Assembly (NCBI GenBank): GCA_024500155.1
Contig: CM044869.1
Coordinates: forward strand, 27,030,501-27,094,500
From: Chenopodium formosanum
Lineage: Eukaryota > Streptophyta > Magnoliopsida > Caryophyllales > Amaranthaceae
Direction: 5' to 3'
Length of the DNA stretch: 64,000 nt
A program made the position numbers and the translations under genes. The first letter of the stretch is position 1. Each line of letters opens with the position of its first letter. Below are positions 34,511 to 45,260 of the stretch, piece after piece. The notes beneath the pieces are model-generated. The model was given only the letters and a program-made list of their open reading frames with translations. It ran no database searches and was not told the origin of the DNA.

Positions 34511-37399
34511 ACCCATCAGCCTACTAGTAGCTCGGATACCGACAAGGATCTAGTCTACACTATAGCAGACGGATTTTCATGTGGTGGCCCTACCATCCGG
34601 GGCACCAAGAGCCATCTTCGAAAGATGGACAAGGATGATGATGATGAGCAGGCGTCTGCCAGTTCCACCTTCCCAGACGTCCTCAAAACTGAGAAGGACA
34701 GGGGCAGCGTCCGCCGTCCGCATGACGACCCGGTCGTCATTGAATGTAAGGTTGCCAACCAGCTGGTTGGACGGATCCTTATTGACACCGGCAGCTCGTC
34801 GGACATTATCAGCCTCCGGTGCCTACAGAAGCTGAAATACAATGTCAGCTGCATGCATCCGGTCACCCACCCCTTGGTTGGTTTTGGGGGTAGGATGGTC
34901 TACCCAGCCGGAAGAATTGACTTGCCCATCCGGCTGGGAGAAAAAGGCCAGGGACGACATATTGTCGTCAGATTCTTGGTCGTTGAGGAGTTGACCGCCT
35001 ACAATACCATCCTTGGTAGGCCAACCCTCAACGAAGCCAAGGCGGTAATCATCCCGTCTCTCATGCTCATCAAGTATGAGCGGGATGATGGCTATGTTGG
35101 TTCCCTGAGTGGGGATCAGAAGACGGCTCGGGATTGCTACCTCTCAACCGTTAAAGACACTGTGGCCTCAGACGGCCAAGAGAAGGAACCAATAGATCTT
35201 GACAATGTCAAGGATGCCAATCCTGCCCCACCAGCCGTTGGTAAGAAAAGAAAAGCGCCTCTGCTGGTGGAGGTGAAAAAAGAGAAAAAATAGCAATCAC
35301 TGATCGGGGAACGGTCAGACGAGCTCCGTCCCCAACTGGCTGGTGAAAACATTGATCTCGCTCTGGATGACAGCCGTCCAGAGCGTACTGTGAAGGTTGG
35401 GACGGTTGCTTATGCTACTCTGGGTGCAAGCTTGCACCTTCTGCTGAAAGAATTCAAAGACATCTTTGCCTTTGAAGTGGAAGAGATGTCAGGCATCAGC
35501 TCGGATCTCGCTGTCCACAAACTCGTCGTGGATCCTAAAAAGAAGCCCATCCGGCAAAAGAAAAGAAACCATGGCGAGGAAAGAAGTCAGGCGGCAGCTG
35601 CCGAAGTCAAAAAGCTGCTAGACGCCAGGTTCATTCGGCCTTGTAATTTCCCCGACTGGGTGGCCAATGTGGTCCTTGTTAAGAAACCGAATGGGACCTG
35701 GCGCATGTGTGTTGACTACACAGACCTCAACAAGGCGTGTCCAAAGGACAGTTACCCGCTTCCAAAGATCGACAGTCTGGTCGATTCTACAGCCGGTCAC
35801 GCCTTGATGAGCTTTATGGATGCCTACTCTAGCTTCCATTAGATACCCCTCTGGAAGAAAGATCAAGAGAAGACGACCTTCGTCACTGATTTGGGGTTAT
35901 TCTGCTATACTGTGATGCCGTTTGGCTTGAAGAATGCACCTGCCACCTTCCAACGGATGATTAATACGGTCTTCATTAATCAAATTGGGAGGAATGTGGA
36001 GGCGTACATCGATGACATGATAGTCAAATCCAAGCAACAGATGGATCATCTGGCCGATCTCCGAGAAACGTTCACCACCCTCAGGCGGCATAAGGTCATG
36101 TTAAACCCCAAGAAATGCGTCTTTGGTGTTGAGTCCGGGAAGTTTCTCGGATTCCTGATTGATCAGAGGGGGATAGAGGCTAACCCCGAAAAGATACAGG
36201 CGGTAATTGACATGAAGTCACCCCGTTCTGTCAAGGAAGTTCAGAGACTAACTGGTTGCCTAGCCGCCTTGGGAAGGTTCCTCAGCCGGTCAGGCGACAA
36301 ATGCCTTTACTTCTTCCAAGCAATCAAGAAGAAGACCAGGTTTGAATGGGGAGACGATGCTGAGACGGCATTTCAGAAGCTAAAAGAGCACTTGCATTCT
36401 CTGCCTAGGCTGGTCAGTCCTCTGCCTAGGGAGACGTTGTACATGTATTTGGCCGTCTCAGATCATGCTCTCAGTGCCGTTCTCCTTGCTGAGCGAGACG
36501 GCGTTCAGCTCCCGGTTTACTTCATTAGCCATGTTCTAAAAAATGCTGAACTCCGGTACCCCATGGTTGAAAAATTTGGCCCTGCTTTATACATGGCATT
36601 CAAAAAATTGAAGCCTTACTTTCTGGCTCATCCGGTGGTGATTTACACCGACCAGCCACTCAAGTGGCCAATGTCTACTTTGGAGTCAGCCGGCAGAATG
36701 TTGAAATGGTCTATTGAAATGCAAAGTCTTGAAATCACATACGAACCAAGGAAGGCAGTGAAAGGTCAGGCGTTTGCCGACTTCATTGTTGAAATGACCC
36801 GTCCGGTGGCTCCGGATAATGTTGATCAGGTTTGGAAAGTGTATGTAGACGGGAGCTCTACAAAGAACGGCTGTGGTGCAGGCGTAATCTACGAGTCTCC
36901 TGAGGGGGACAGATATGAGTATGCACTACGGTTCAAGTTTCAGGCCTTAAACAATGAGGTGGAATATGAAGCCCTGCTAGCCAGAATCCGCATGTGTAAG
37001 GCGGCAGGGGCAACAAAAATTGACGCCTACTCTGATTCACAGTTGGTCGTTAGCCAGTATGAGGGAAAATTTGAGGCAACTCACCCGGCTATGATCAAAT
37101 ATCTTTAGGCGGTCAAAGAGGAGGCTGGGTCACTTGAGGAGTTTCATTTGAATCAAGTGCCCAGGTCTGATAACAACCAGGCGGATGCACTGTCAAAACT
37201 TGCATCTTCCGCCTGCCATGATACGCCTCGGTCAGTCTTTTGGGAAGTTCTTGAAAAAAGAAGCATCTATGAAGATCCCATTGGAGTCTTGGACCGAAGC
37301 TCTACCTGGATGGATGGCATCCGGGCATACCTCTCAGACGGTACACTTTCTGATTCGCCATAGGAGGCCGCCGTTCTGAAATAGTGAGCCGCAAGCTTC
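34511..37399 (+). pseudogene. Tat element protease, reverse transcriptase, RNase H and second RNase H
   Basis: Continues the gag frame. Protease: ILIDTGSSSDIISL (about 34778). RT: FIRPCNFPDWVANVVLVKKP, CVDYTDLNKACPKDSYPLP, VMPFGLKNAPATFQRM, and YIDD at about 36005-36016. First RNase H: YLAVSDHALSAVLLAE and IYTDQPLKWPM. Second, archaeal-type RNase H: VYVDGSSTKNGCGAGVI, ALNNEVEYEALL, AYSDSQLVV (about 36840-37080), the hallmark of the Tat group. Together these copy the RNA into DNA and remove the RNA strand. Stops at 35291, 35840, 37106, 37361, 37382 (TAG) and 37385 (TGA) all lie in one uninterrupted phase, so decay here is by point mutation and not by indels. Confidence 0.92.
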
Positions 37400-38539
37400 T
37401 AGTTGAGAAATGGAGAACTCTTCAAGGCGGGGTTTCTTAAGCCTCTTTTGAAGTGTGTAACCCCAGAAAAGGGGAAAGAAGTTCTTGAAGACTTGCACTC
37501 AGGATTGTGCGCCTCCCACATAGGCGGCAGATCCCTAGCCGTCAGAGCCAGACAACATTGCTTTTGGCCCACTCTGGAGGCAGACGCCAAGGAGTTGGTG
37601 AAGAAATGTGACAAGTGCCAAAAATTTGGCAAACTTATTCACCGTCCGGCTACTGATCTGACGGCCATCCACAGCCCAATCCCGTTTGCAAAATGGGGCA
37701 TGGACATCTTAGGTCCTTACACGCCTGCAGCAGGCGGAAAGCGTTACATCTTGGTGGCTGTGGATTACTTCACCAAGTGGGTAGAGGCTGAGGCGGTAAA
37801 GAATATCAAGACATCAGACGTCATCTCTTTCATCTAGAAGAATGTTATCACCCGGTATGGGGTTCCTATGTCCATGGTGTTTGATAATGGTCCTCAGTTT
37901 GAGACGCCTTAGCTAAAAACTTGGTTGGGAGATTAAGGGATCTCAAGTTGTTTTGCATCAGTCGGTCGTCCCCAAGCAAACGGCCAAGTTGAAGCCTTCA
38001 ACAAACTGATCTCAGACGACATTAAGAAGAAAATTGAAAGAGCCGGTGGCTTATGGGCTGAGGAATTAATCCATGTCCTATGGGCCATCCGGACAACAGC
38101 AAAGGGGGCAACCGGTGAAACCCCATTTCTCATGGTTTACGGTGCTGAAGCCGTCTTGCCCATTGAACACTATGAGCCGACTCTCAGAGTCATGCTTTAT
38201 GATGAAGAGGCAAACTGGGAGGCAATGCGCCTGGTATTGGACTCACTCCCAGAATGCAGGGGCAATGCCGCCTTGCATCATGAGATTTACCGTCTGAGAA
38301 TGACAAGAGCCTACAACAAGAAAGTACACAGGCGTCCTTTGAAAGTGGACGACCTAGTGTTACGGAAAATGGAGGCAACCGGTAGGGCCAATGAGCTTGG
38401 AAAGCTAACTCCAAATTGGGAAGGCCCTTACCGGATTTATGAAGAAGTAAGAGACGGCACCTACCGCCTGGAAACTCCAGACGGCAGGCGCCTGCCTAGA
38501 ACTTGGAATGTAGACAATTTGAAAAAGTACTACTTCTGA
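37400..38539 (+). pseudogene. Tat element integrase
   Basis: Same frame as pol. Zinc-binding HHCC region (HSGLCASHIGGRS, KCDKCQKFG), then the catalytic core (WGMDILGPYTPAAGGKRYI, VFDNGPQFET, GRPQANGQVEAFNK: the D, D and E residues are present) and a C-terminal part (GKLTPNWEGPYRIYEEVRDG) with the GPY-type motif, ending TWNVDNLKKYYF. It would insert the cDNA into the genome. No chromodomain follows, as expected for Tat elements. Stops: TAG at 37400, 37835 and 37910, TAA at 37934. The terminal TGA is at 38537. Confidence 0.92.
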
Positions 38540-39606
38540 GATTTGTAATGTTTGTAAACAAGAAGTAAATTAATGAGAAATTGCTTTTTGTTTTCACTTG
38601 TTTATTTCTCTGAGTTTGTCACTTGAAAATTAAATTAACGTCTGATTGACGAGAAGCCAATGGCCAGATAATTAAGCTAAGCACAAAACCGCTTAGTGGC
38701 TATACAGCCGGTCTCAAACAAGACCAGAAGGCCAATGGCCGGATGGCTGCTTTTCCCATAAATCCGCCTATCCCAACATGGACAAAGGCGTCCGGCGACA
38801 CCCCTCCGGGTGCAATCGTTGCAGAGAGAAGCCAACCTGCTTACTCTATGTACCAATGTAGGCGGCCCTGATTGGACGGCTGAATTAACCATCCATAGCC
38901 GTCTGACCTGAACAGTCTAAGGAACGACCAAGTTTCGGAACCCGGATGTCCAATGACATCAGTCGGCGACCGACTGAAGTTCTTACTTAGCATTTTTTCG
39001 TTTTAAATTGCATACATCCTCGTTTGGGGCAAAAGAGTTGTGCAATGGCTATACAATCTCTACCTAGACGGTCAACACCGTCTAGATAGTGACTGGAACG
39101 CCTGTTAATGTACGGCTGTGCACTTGGTTTGGGGCAATCACTAATGTGATTGATTGACTTACAAACGTATCATGCTCTATGCAGCATCAAACGTTCCCAA
39201 GTCAATCAACCAACTCCACTTGAAACCAACCACACAGCCGTCCAGGGGCAAGGACAGCCGTATACTTTTGATAAGTTAGGCAGAGATCGCCGCATGCTTT
39301 TGATAAGTTAGGCAAAGATTGAAAATGCAAAAAATTGAAATGAAATTGAAGTGCAAACACAAGCGCAAAGTAATAAAAACCGACTCAGTCGGTGCATTCA
39401 TTGAATTTCCACCCAGCCAAACGGCTGTGATGGATTAAATGTTAACCGGACCCCGTCCGGGTAAAGGAAATTGTTTGACAACACGGCCCTACAGCCGGTA
39501 AAGATACAAATATACTCGGCACACATGCCGGAAAAGCAAGTTTGGTGGCATACTGCCGCAGATAAATAAAAAAAAAAAGAAAGAAATTGGCACACAGCCG
39601 CTGAAT
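38540..39606 (+). other. Non-coding spacer downstream of pol
   Basis: No frame of interest on either strand. A short duplication TTTTGATAAGTTAGGCA occurs at about 39267 and 39297. The wording is rich in GCCG/CGGC, like the rest of the element and unlike the AT-rich flanks. Confidence 0.6.
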
Positions 39607-42074
39607 TCATTGCCCTGCAGACGGTCCCTCCTGGCCCTTCTCCCCTTCTTCTTCAGTCTCGGGGGCTTCAGGCTCGGGGTGCTCAGTGTTGGCCCAGGCG
39701 AGGAAAGACTCAGGCTCTGGCTCACCCTTCTCTCTCAAGTATATCACCTCTTCAGCATATTTGTAAGCCAGAGCCTAGAGGCCATAATCCTTGTTTGGAT
39801 ACAAGGCAGCCCAGGCGATCTTCATCATGGCCTCGCTGTCGGCGGCCATCTCAGCTACCAGGCGGTTTTGATCTGCCTGCAGAGTCGCTCGGAAGTTATC
39901 CTGAGCTTTGGCCGCCTCCTTCTCCAGCTTGGCAACCTTGCCCTTCAGATCAGTGTTCTCTTTCGAGACACCCTGAAGCTTTTCAAGGTCCTCCTGAGCC
40001 TGCAAAAGCAAATAGGGTTAGCACTGCAGGCGGAGAAAAACTTGGAGAAAAAATGATTCAAAATTATTCAAGTGTCTTACCTCAGCCAGGAGGGACAAGA
40101 TACGTTCAAAATTGAACGTCTCAATCCCCAGGATAGCATCCTTATCCCGCTTGCTCACAGCCTCCAGCATGGCCTTGGCGTGCTTCTGGACGTCTGGCCA
40201 GCGAGGTGATTGATTTGCACCACAATCAGTGTCAGAGTGTGAAACTAAAGCAGCACCAATCTGGTTCCGACCGTCAGAGGATGACATCTGCTGGGAGTGT
40301 GATTTCACTCGCAACGGCCACCCCAGCTCAGGCGGGGATTCAAAAGGGTTCTTACCTGCAGAGCCGGCCAGACGAGAGCCGCTGGTTGGTGCGGTGAACC
40401 CCCCCGGTTGCAGATAGGGGGTTGGCCAGGTCGAGGCCTAGGGAGCCACTCACCTTCTCCGTTCTTCCCCCTATCCGCATCTGAGTCTTCCCGCCTGGGG
40501 CGTTGGGAGTTGCGGTGGAGGCTGCCTTTTTCAAGGACTTGCTGGGGTTAGAGGCGGTGGTTTCCTCCCTTGCCCGTTTGAGTTTTTTCTCAAACGTCTT
40601 ATCCACCTCTCCCCCCTAAGAAAATAAACAAGTTAATGTTAGCAGTCGAAGAAAGCAAACTTTGAAAGCAAACTCAAGAAAAGAGTTAGACGTTTACCTT
40701 GGCCCTGAGTTCCCTCGCCTGAGCCTCGGCCAGGTCTCTGCGGATTTGAGCAGAGGACCGCCTGGGAGTCTTCTCGTCTAGCAACATGTTCAACGCTTCT
40801 TCTGCAAAAAACAAAAAGGAATTGGTTAGTACATCATTAAAAACGATTCCGATACGTCTAGTGAACATGTGCCCTAGCCCGCAGCCGGCTAGGAAGCATT
40901 CGTCACTGGGCCAGGCGCTCTTAGGGATCCAGTTTATGGGGACTTTTATTGTCTCCCCGGTTGACAGTGTGGCGTCTGTGAGGCCGAAGAAGTTAGCCTC
41001 AATTATTTTATCGAAGTCCTCATCCGGGATCCGGAGCAGACAACATTTCCGACCCAGAAGGTTGGGCTTTTTATTGTATTGGCGGAGCTCGCAATTCTCC
41101 CGCCTGGTTGGGGCCGTCAGCAGGTAGAACCTGTGCTTCCAGCCATCAAATTTGGAGACCTTATCCAAGGTCATTATATATTGGGGAAACGTGGTCAAAG
41201 TATACCACGCTCTGTACTCGCCTGGGCTGCGGCTAAGATAGTGCATCTTAGCAAAAGCTTCCCAGCCGGGGTGAATTCCTTGGAACTCACAGGCGGCAAC
41301 ATACCCTAGAATGTTTGCCCAAGAATTAGGGGTAAGTTGCCAGACTCCGAGGCCGTAGCCTCTCAAGATTGCCTTCACCGCCTAGTGAAGGGGGAAGCGC
41401 AAACCAGCCTTGAACGCCGTCTCGTAACAGCCGAAGTAGCCGTTGGCGTTTCGTTCAGTGTCTTCCCAAGAAATGGTGCCATCTGCAGGAGGCACCCTTA
41501 TTTTGTACCCGTCTCCTAACGGGTGCACTTTCAAAAAATTTTCAAGGCCTCTTTCCATGAGGTACCTGTCTTTGTTGGAGACGTGGATCTTGTAGGGATC
41601 GTCCTTCTCATTCCACTTCTTCCTCTCTTCTTCCTCGCTATCCTCAAGCGGGGGAAGATCATCACTACTCTCAGAAGAGGAGACGGTAAATCCGCTCCCC
41701 ATCTCCTCCCCAGATTGGGAGACAGAAGCTGAGGCGGCCTCCTCACCGCCTTGGTCGCACTCGTCCAAAAACGAGTCTGGAGGAGTTGGGGGGCTGCGCG
41801 GAGGGGATCTCTCCGGAGCCGTCTGGTGTTCTGAGCCAGACGTCTCTCCTTCAGGCGTTTGGCCGCCTGAGCCTTCGCTCCTATAATTCGGATCATGTGC
41901 CGTCTGCATAGTCCGAGCCATTGTGTCCTGCACAGATGCGCAAATGGTCGAAATCCAAGCATGAGGGTGGTCCCAACACCCTGAGATGACACTACCAGTC
42001 CTAGACTCAGCCGTTCCTGGTGAACGGCTGGATTCTAACATAGGTTGTACCGTGTGTGTTGGTGATGAATCCAT
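39607..42074 (-). pseudogene. Antisense gene of the Tat element (Transposase_28-like), four predicted exons
   Basis: Runs opposite to gag-pol. Model: exon 1 42074-40698, exon 2 40615-40454, exon 3 40287-40081, exon 4 39999-39607. The introns are 82, 166 and 81 nt, GT-AG (GTAAAC..TTAG, GTGAGT..GCAG, GTAAGA..GCAG), and every intron is phase 0, giving about 712 codons. Exon 1 encodes an acidic N-terminus, then a domain (FKAGLRFPLH, QLTPNSWANILGYVAACEFQ, GWKHRFYLLTAP) that resembles the plant 'putative gypsy-type transposon' family, PF04195. The later exons give a basic stretch and a helical, coiled-coil-like C-terminus (LEKLQGVSKENTDLKGKVAK). Two in-frame TAGs (41382-41384 and 39775-39777) break it. 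The role in the element is unknown. A related ORF occurs at 55357-56931. A short extra intron near 40800-40860 is possible. Confidence 0.72.
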
Positions 42075-42308
42075 TTATTGCAAGAAATATGTACAAGCGG
42101 TAAAATGAAAAAGAGCTGAGAGTGTCAGAGACGGTACCTTTAGATTTGAGATCTGAAGGTAGACGGGTCCGCCTGTGTTGAGAAGAATGAGTTTTCTTAA
42201 AACTTGCGCTTGACTCAGACGGATGACTTCTGCTCTCTCTTTCAAGATTCTTTCAAAGTTCTCTCTGAAAATTTTTGTGACACGTACAAAAATAATGAGG
42301 GTAAACGA

Positions 42309-42317
42309 CTATATAAG
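42309..42317 (-). promoter_or_regulatory. Candidate TATA box for the antisense gene
   Basis: On the minus strand CTTATATAG lies about 235 bp upstream of the antisense ATG. It follows a G-box-rich dyad at 42413-42448 and a CCAAT word near 42391. Position and order look promoter-like, but this is unproven. Confidence 0.45.
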
Positions 42318-42412
42318 GAGGGTAAATTAAGGGGTATTCCTGTAATTTACTCAGATGGTGAACAATAAAATTTTTGCGGTAAAATTACCACCAATCAGAG
42401 AGTGACGCGTGT

Positions 42413-42448
42413 CACAGATGCCACGTGGCGTGCCACGTCACATCTGTG
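42413..42448. promoter_or_regulatory. G-box dyad next to the 3' LTR
   Basis: CACAGATG and CATCTGTG form an inverted repeat around CCACGTGGCG and TGCCACGT, i.e. two ACGT cores of the bZIP/bHLH-binding type. It sits between the antisense TATA candidate and the 3' LTR. It could serve the antisense promoter. Confidence 0.45.
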
Positions 42449-42457
42449 AGGGGCAAA

Positions 42458-42947
42458 TGTTTAGGGTAATTTTACCCCGCCATGTGGACCAACCAGAGGG
42501 TGACACGTGTCAGCCCTAGGGTGGTCCAAAGTGGACCTATCCCTGCTTGACACGTGTCATCCCACATATTTGGAGGATGACGGCCTTCAGGCCCAAATCC
42601 CGAGAAAGCCGTAAAACGGCGCAGCCCACCACTGATTAGGGTTCTGTGACCTAATCAGGGGCACAATTCCCAAGGACCCTATAAATAGGGAGATTCCCCT
42701 CTTTTGGAGGGCACGTTCTACCATTTATTACAAACTGTCCCTTTGATAGAGACAACTGAGCTTGGAACCCGAGCAGATCCCCACCTAAATTTCCGCACCT
42801 TTTTCTCTCCTTTCAAGTTACTAACTTGATCGTCGGAGGCGGAGCACCTACCAACTGGTGTCTCCGTTTGTCTTGCAGGTACAGGCGCACCGGACCATTC
42901 TTCGAGCTGTAACTCTCCCGAGGGACAAAAACAGTACACCCAAAACA
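42458..42947 (+). repeat. 3' LTR of the Tat element
   Basis: 490 bp, preceded by the purine-rich GTGAGGGGCAAA (polypurine tract). It differs from the 5' LTR by about 10 substitutions, a 1-base deletion and a 5-base insertion (AGTAC-like) close to the end. Confidence 0.92.
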
Positions 42948-43117
42948 TTAACTATAGTTAGACATGAAATCATAGATCCGAATAAAAGTATTAGATTATA
43001 AGAATATTCATCGTAACAGTCCTAGATTAGGGCCTTTTGATGAATAGATGTATATACATTTTCTTCTTTTCCTACTTGTACACGACCTTTTTATTAAGTG
43101 ACACAAATAAGGTAGTA

Positions 43118-43121
<4 letters not shown>

Positions 43122-43155
<34 letters not shown>

Positions 43156-43172
43156 AATAAATAAATAAAAAT
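43122..43172. repeat. Poly(A)/(TAAA)n tract
   Basis: About 32 A followed by (ATAA)n. No LINE or SINE body was recognised on its 5' side, so it is reported only as simple sequence. Confidence 0.85.
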
Positions 43173-43175
43173 AGT

Positions 43176-44304
43176 GACTTCAAAAGGTGATTTTTATTAG
43201 CCATTGACGTTTTAGTTAATCGGTACTGTATTAAATTTATAGTTTTTCAACTTATCAAAAAATAAAAAAAAATTTGTAGTTTTTCAATGCTCATTTTTAA
43301 CAGATGCTAAAATCACATATTCTTATTGTGTTATATTTTCTTTGATTTTGTGTGACATAATAAAGTATGAGTAAAATATATTTTTAACTAGATCATTAAG
43401 ATTTAAGTACGTCCACCACATGTTGTGGCATACAACTATGCAGATGTCTATGTACCAAACGATGTCGAGTAATAATTTTCTTATCTTGAATTTGTAATGT
43501 TTGACTTAGCTTCTTTCTCAATAACAAATAACGCTTTCCAATAGTAAATATCCAAAATGTGATAAAATCTTTTCCTTTGGGTGTTTACTAAACATATAAG
43601 GAGTAAAGGAGGTGATATTCTTATGTGCGATCAATTTTATGGTACAATAGAAATTTATCTTATATCTGAACAATCTAGTTCATTGTACACGAATGATCTC
43701 TAGTACACTTACAACCAAACAATTCTTATCCATTCATTTAAAACATACTTATAAAGTATTATGCCTTACCTTTCAATAATTTGAAAACAACATCTAAATC
43801 AATAAGAGCAACAAAATAATGTCATTTCTTGAGAATTGAGAGGTGTAAACTCTAAAAGATGATGAACATCCATCCAAAAATATCGAAGTTGTTTGCTTAT
43901 TAGCTCGTGGATGCTCTTGTTTCAATTATAATTTTCTGACATTATTCTTCAAGTAGTGTTGAATCATAGACCCACCACAACTTAAGTGTATGGCCTAAAT
44001 TACGAGACTCAATGCACTATCTTTGATCTCCACTGCCTTATGATAAGTTTATTGAGACTAATGTCAATTTTTTGTATCGTGATGTTTTAGCTTTATCTAC
44101 TACAATTTGGTACGGTTTTAATTACCTAAAATGTATATATGTAGGAATGAAGAACGTTTTATGACGGTTTGATTGAATAGAGATGGTAAAATTATTCAAC
44201 TAGTGTTTTACAGCCTGTCAGTCCGTCATATTTTGGAAATTTGTTTTGCTCGAAATATCATATCAATAATCACTCATAAATGTCTCGGAGATATAATAAT
44301 AATA
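43176..44304. other. Intergenic, no gene seen
   Basis: AT-rich. No frames or terminal repeats that I can support. Confidence 0.55.
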
Positions 44305-44306
44305 TA

Positions 44307-44406
44307 CTTCTTTTGTTTACTTTTAGTTGTAATAGTTTGACAAAATTTTACTGGTACTTTTTGTCAAACTAGTTGTTGCAACTAAAAGTTAACAAATTAA
44401 GCTAAG
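44307..44406. mobile_element. Small foldback MITE (100 bp)
   Basis: The arms TTTACTTTTAGTTGTAATAG / AGTTTGACAAAA pair with TTTTTGTCAAACT / CAACTAAAAGTTAAC, so almost the whole element folds into one hairpin. TA flanks both sides (44305-44306 and 44407-44408). Fits a very short mariner/Stowaway-type MITE. Confidence 0.65.
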
Positions 44407-44904
44407 TAATTGATTAGTTCATGATAGTTTTGTTAAATTAAGCCTTCGGATAATCTATTTCTTTGAATGACCTACCACGGGAATTTGTGGAACACTTAAT
44501 TCAGATGGACTATAGTTTTTTTTTATACATTTCCCTGTGCCCTTATTTTTCTTTATAATTCAGGAGCATTATATGGAATATAAATGTGCTAATTCTTAAC
44601 TTGGCCTAATATTGTAATTAATAATCATCAAGATCAATTGTACTCCCGTAGTAATTGTAAATTTTATTTTTGCATATCTTTTATATTGATATATAAAAGT
44701 AGTAATTGTACTCATGAGTTCGTTTAAGGGGAAAGAATATTCTAGTTTATTTATGTATATATAAAAAGGCATCAATGCAAATTGTTACGAGTAGTTGATA
44801 TTGACATATTGTAGGTCATTAGGTCATCCTTAAAAGTCTTTCCATAATACAAAATGAAATTTTAGAATACTAAAGGCAAGAGAATCCATCCCCTAAACTA
44901 ATTG

Positions 44905-45260
44905 CACTACAATAAATTATCACTTGTGTCACGAATTATGTCACGGAAATTAAAAATTCGTGGCATAATTTCATCTAGCCACGGGAAAAATGAATTATAA
45001 TACAAAACCTTAATAAGAGGAATAATTTATGCTACGGGTATTTATTTTCCCGTGGCAAATATCACACTTGTGCCACGAGTAATGCTTATTCCGTGGCAAA
45101 TTTACATTTGTGCCACAAGTAAGTATTTTTCCGTGACGAAGTTTACATTTATGCAACAAGTATTTTTTTCCCGTGACAAACTTTTACACTAGTGGCACAA
45201 GTAATAATTTTCCAATGACAAACATACAATTATGCCAAAGTTTTTGTTATGATATAAAAA
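44905..45260. mobile_element. CACTA-type (En/Spm) element end with subterminal repeats
   Basis: Starts CACTACAATAAATTATCAC, close to the CACTACAAGAAA terminus of plant CACTA transposons. About 45-bp units containing TTGTGCCACGAGTAA and TTCCGTGGCAAA follow in tandem, decaying rightward, like subterminal transposase-binding repeats. No matching TTGTAGTG end is found downstream, so this is a truncated end or a badly eroded MITE. Confidence 0.6.

Larger units (their letters stand above)
32072..42947 (+). mobile_element. Complete Tat-lineage Ty3/gypsy retrotransposon (10.9 kb)
   Basis: LTRs lie at 32072-32557 and 42458-42947 (TGTTTAGGG to CCAAAACA), with a 5-bp target duplication TTAAC (32067-32071 and 42948-42952). 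By eye the LTRs differ at about 10 substitutions and 2 indels. Inside, gag-pol occupies a single frame (32591-38539) with PR, RT, RNase H, a second archaeal-type RNase H and IN. A 3.9-kb 3' region follows, containing an antisense gene. The second RNase H and the antisense gene place it in the Tat group. It is structurally complete but protein-dead because of many nonsense codons. Confidence 0.92.

Noticed and set aside
32591..38539. Programmed UAG readthrough or a reassigned UAG codon in the Tat element
   Set aside because: Twelve readthrough sites plus TGA and TAA in one polyprotein are not plausible. Methylation-linked CAG decay explains it without new translation rules.
32072..42947. Integrated plant pararetrovirus
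   Set aside because: Paired LTRs, a 5-bp target duplication, an integrase and a second RNase H are present, and no movement or viral coat module is seen. It is a Tat retrotransposon.
43122..43172. Poly(A) tail of a SINE or LINE
   Set aside because: No retroposon body or target duplication recognised upstream, so treated as simple sequence.
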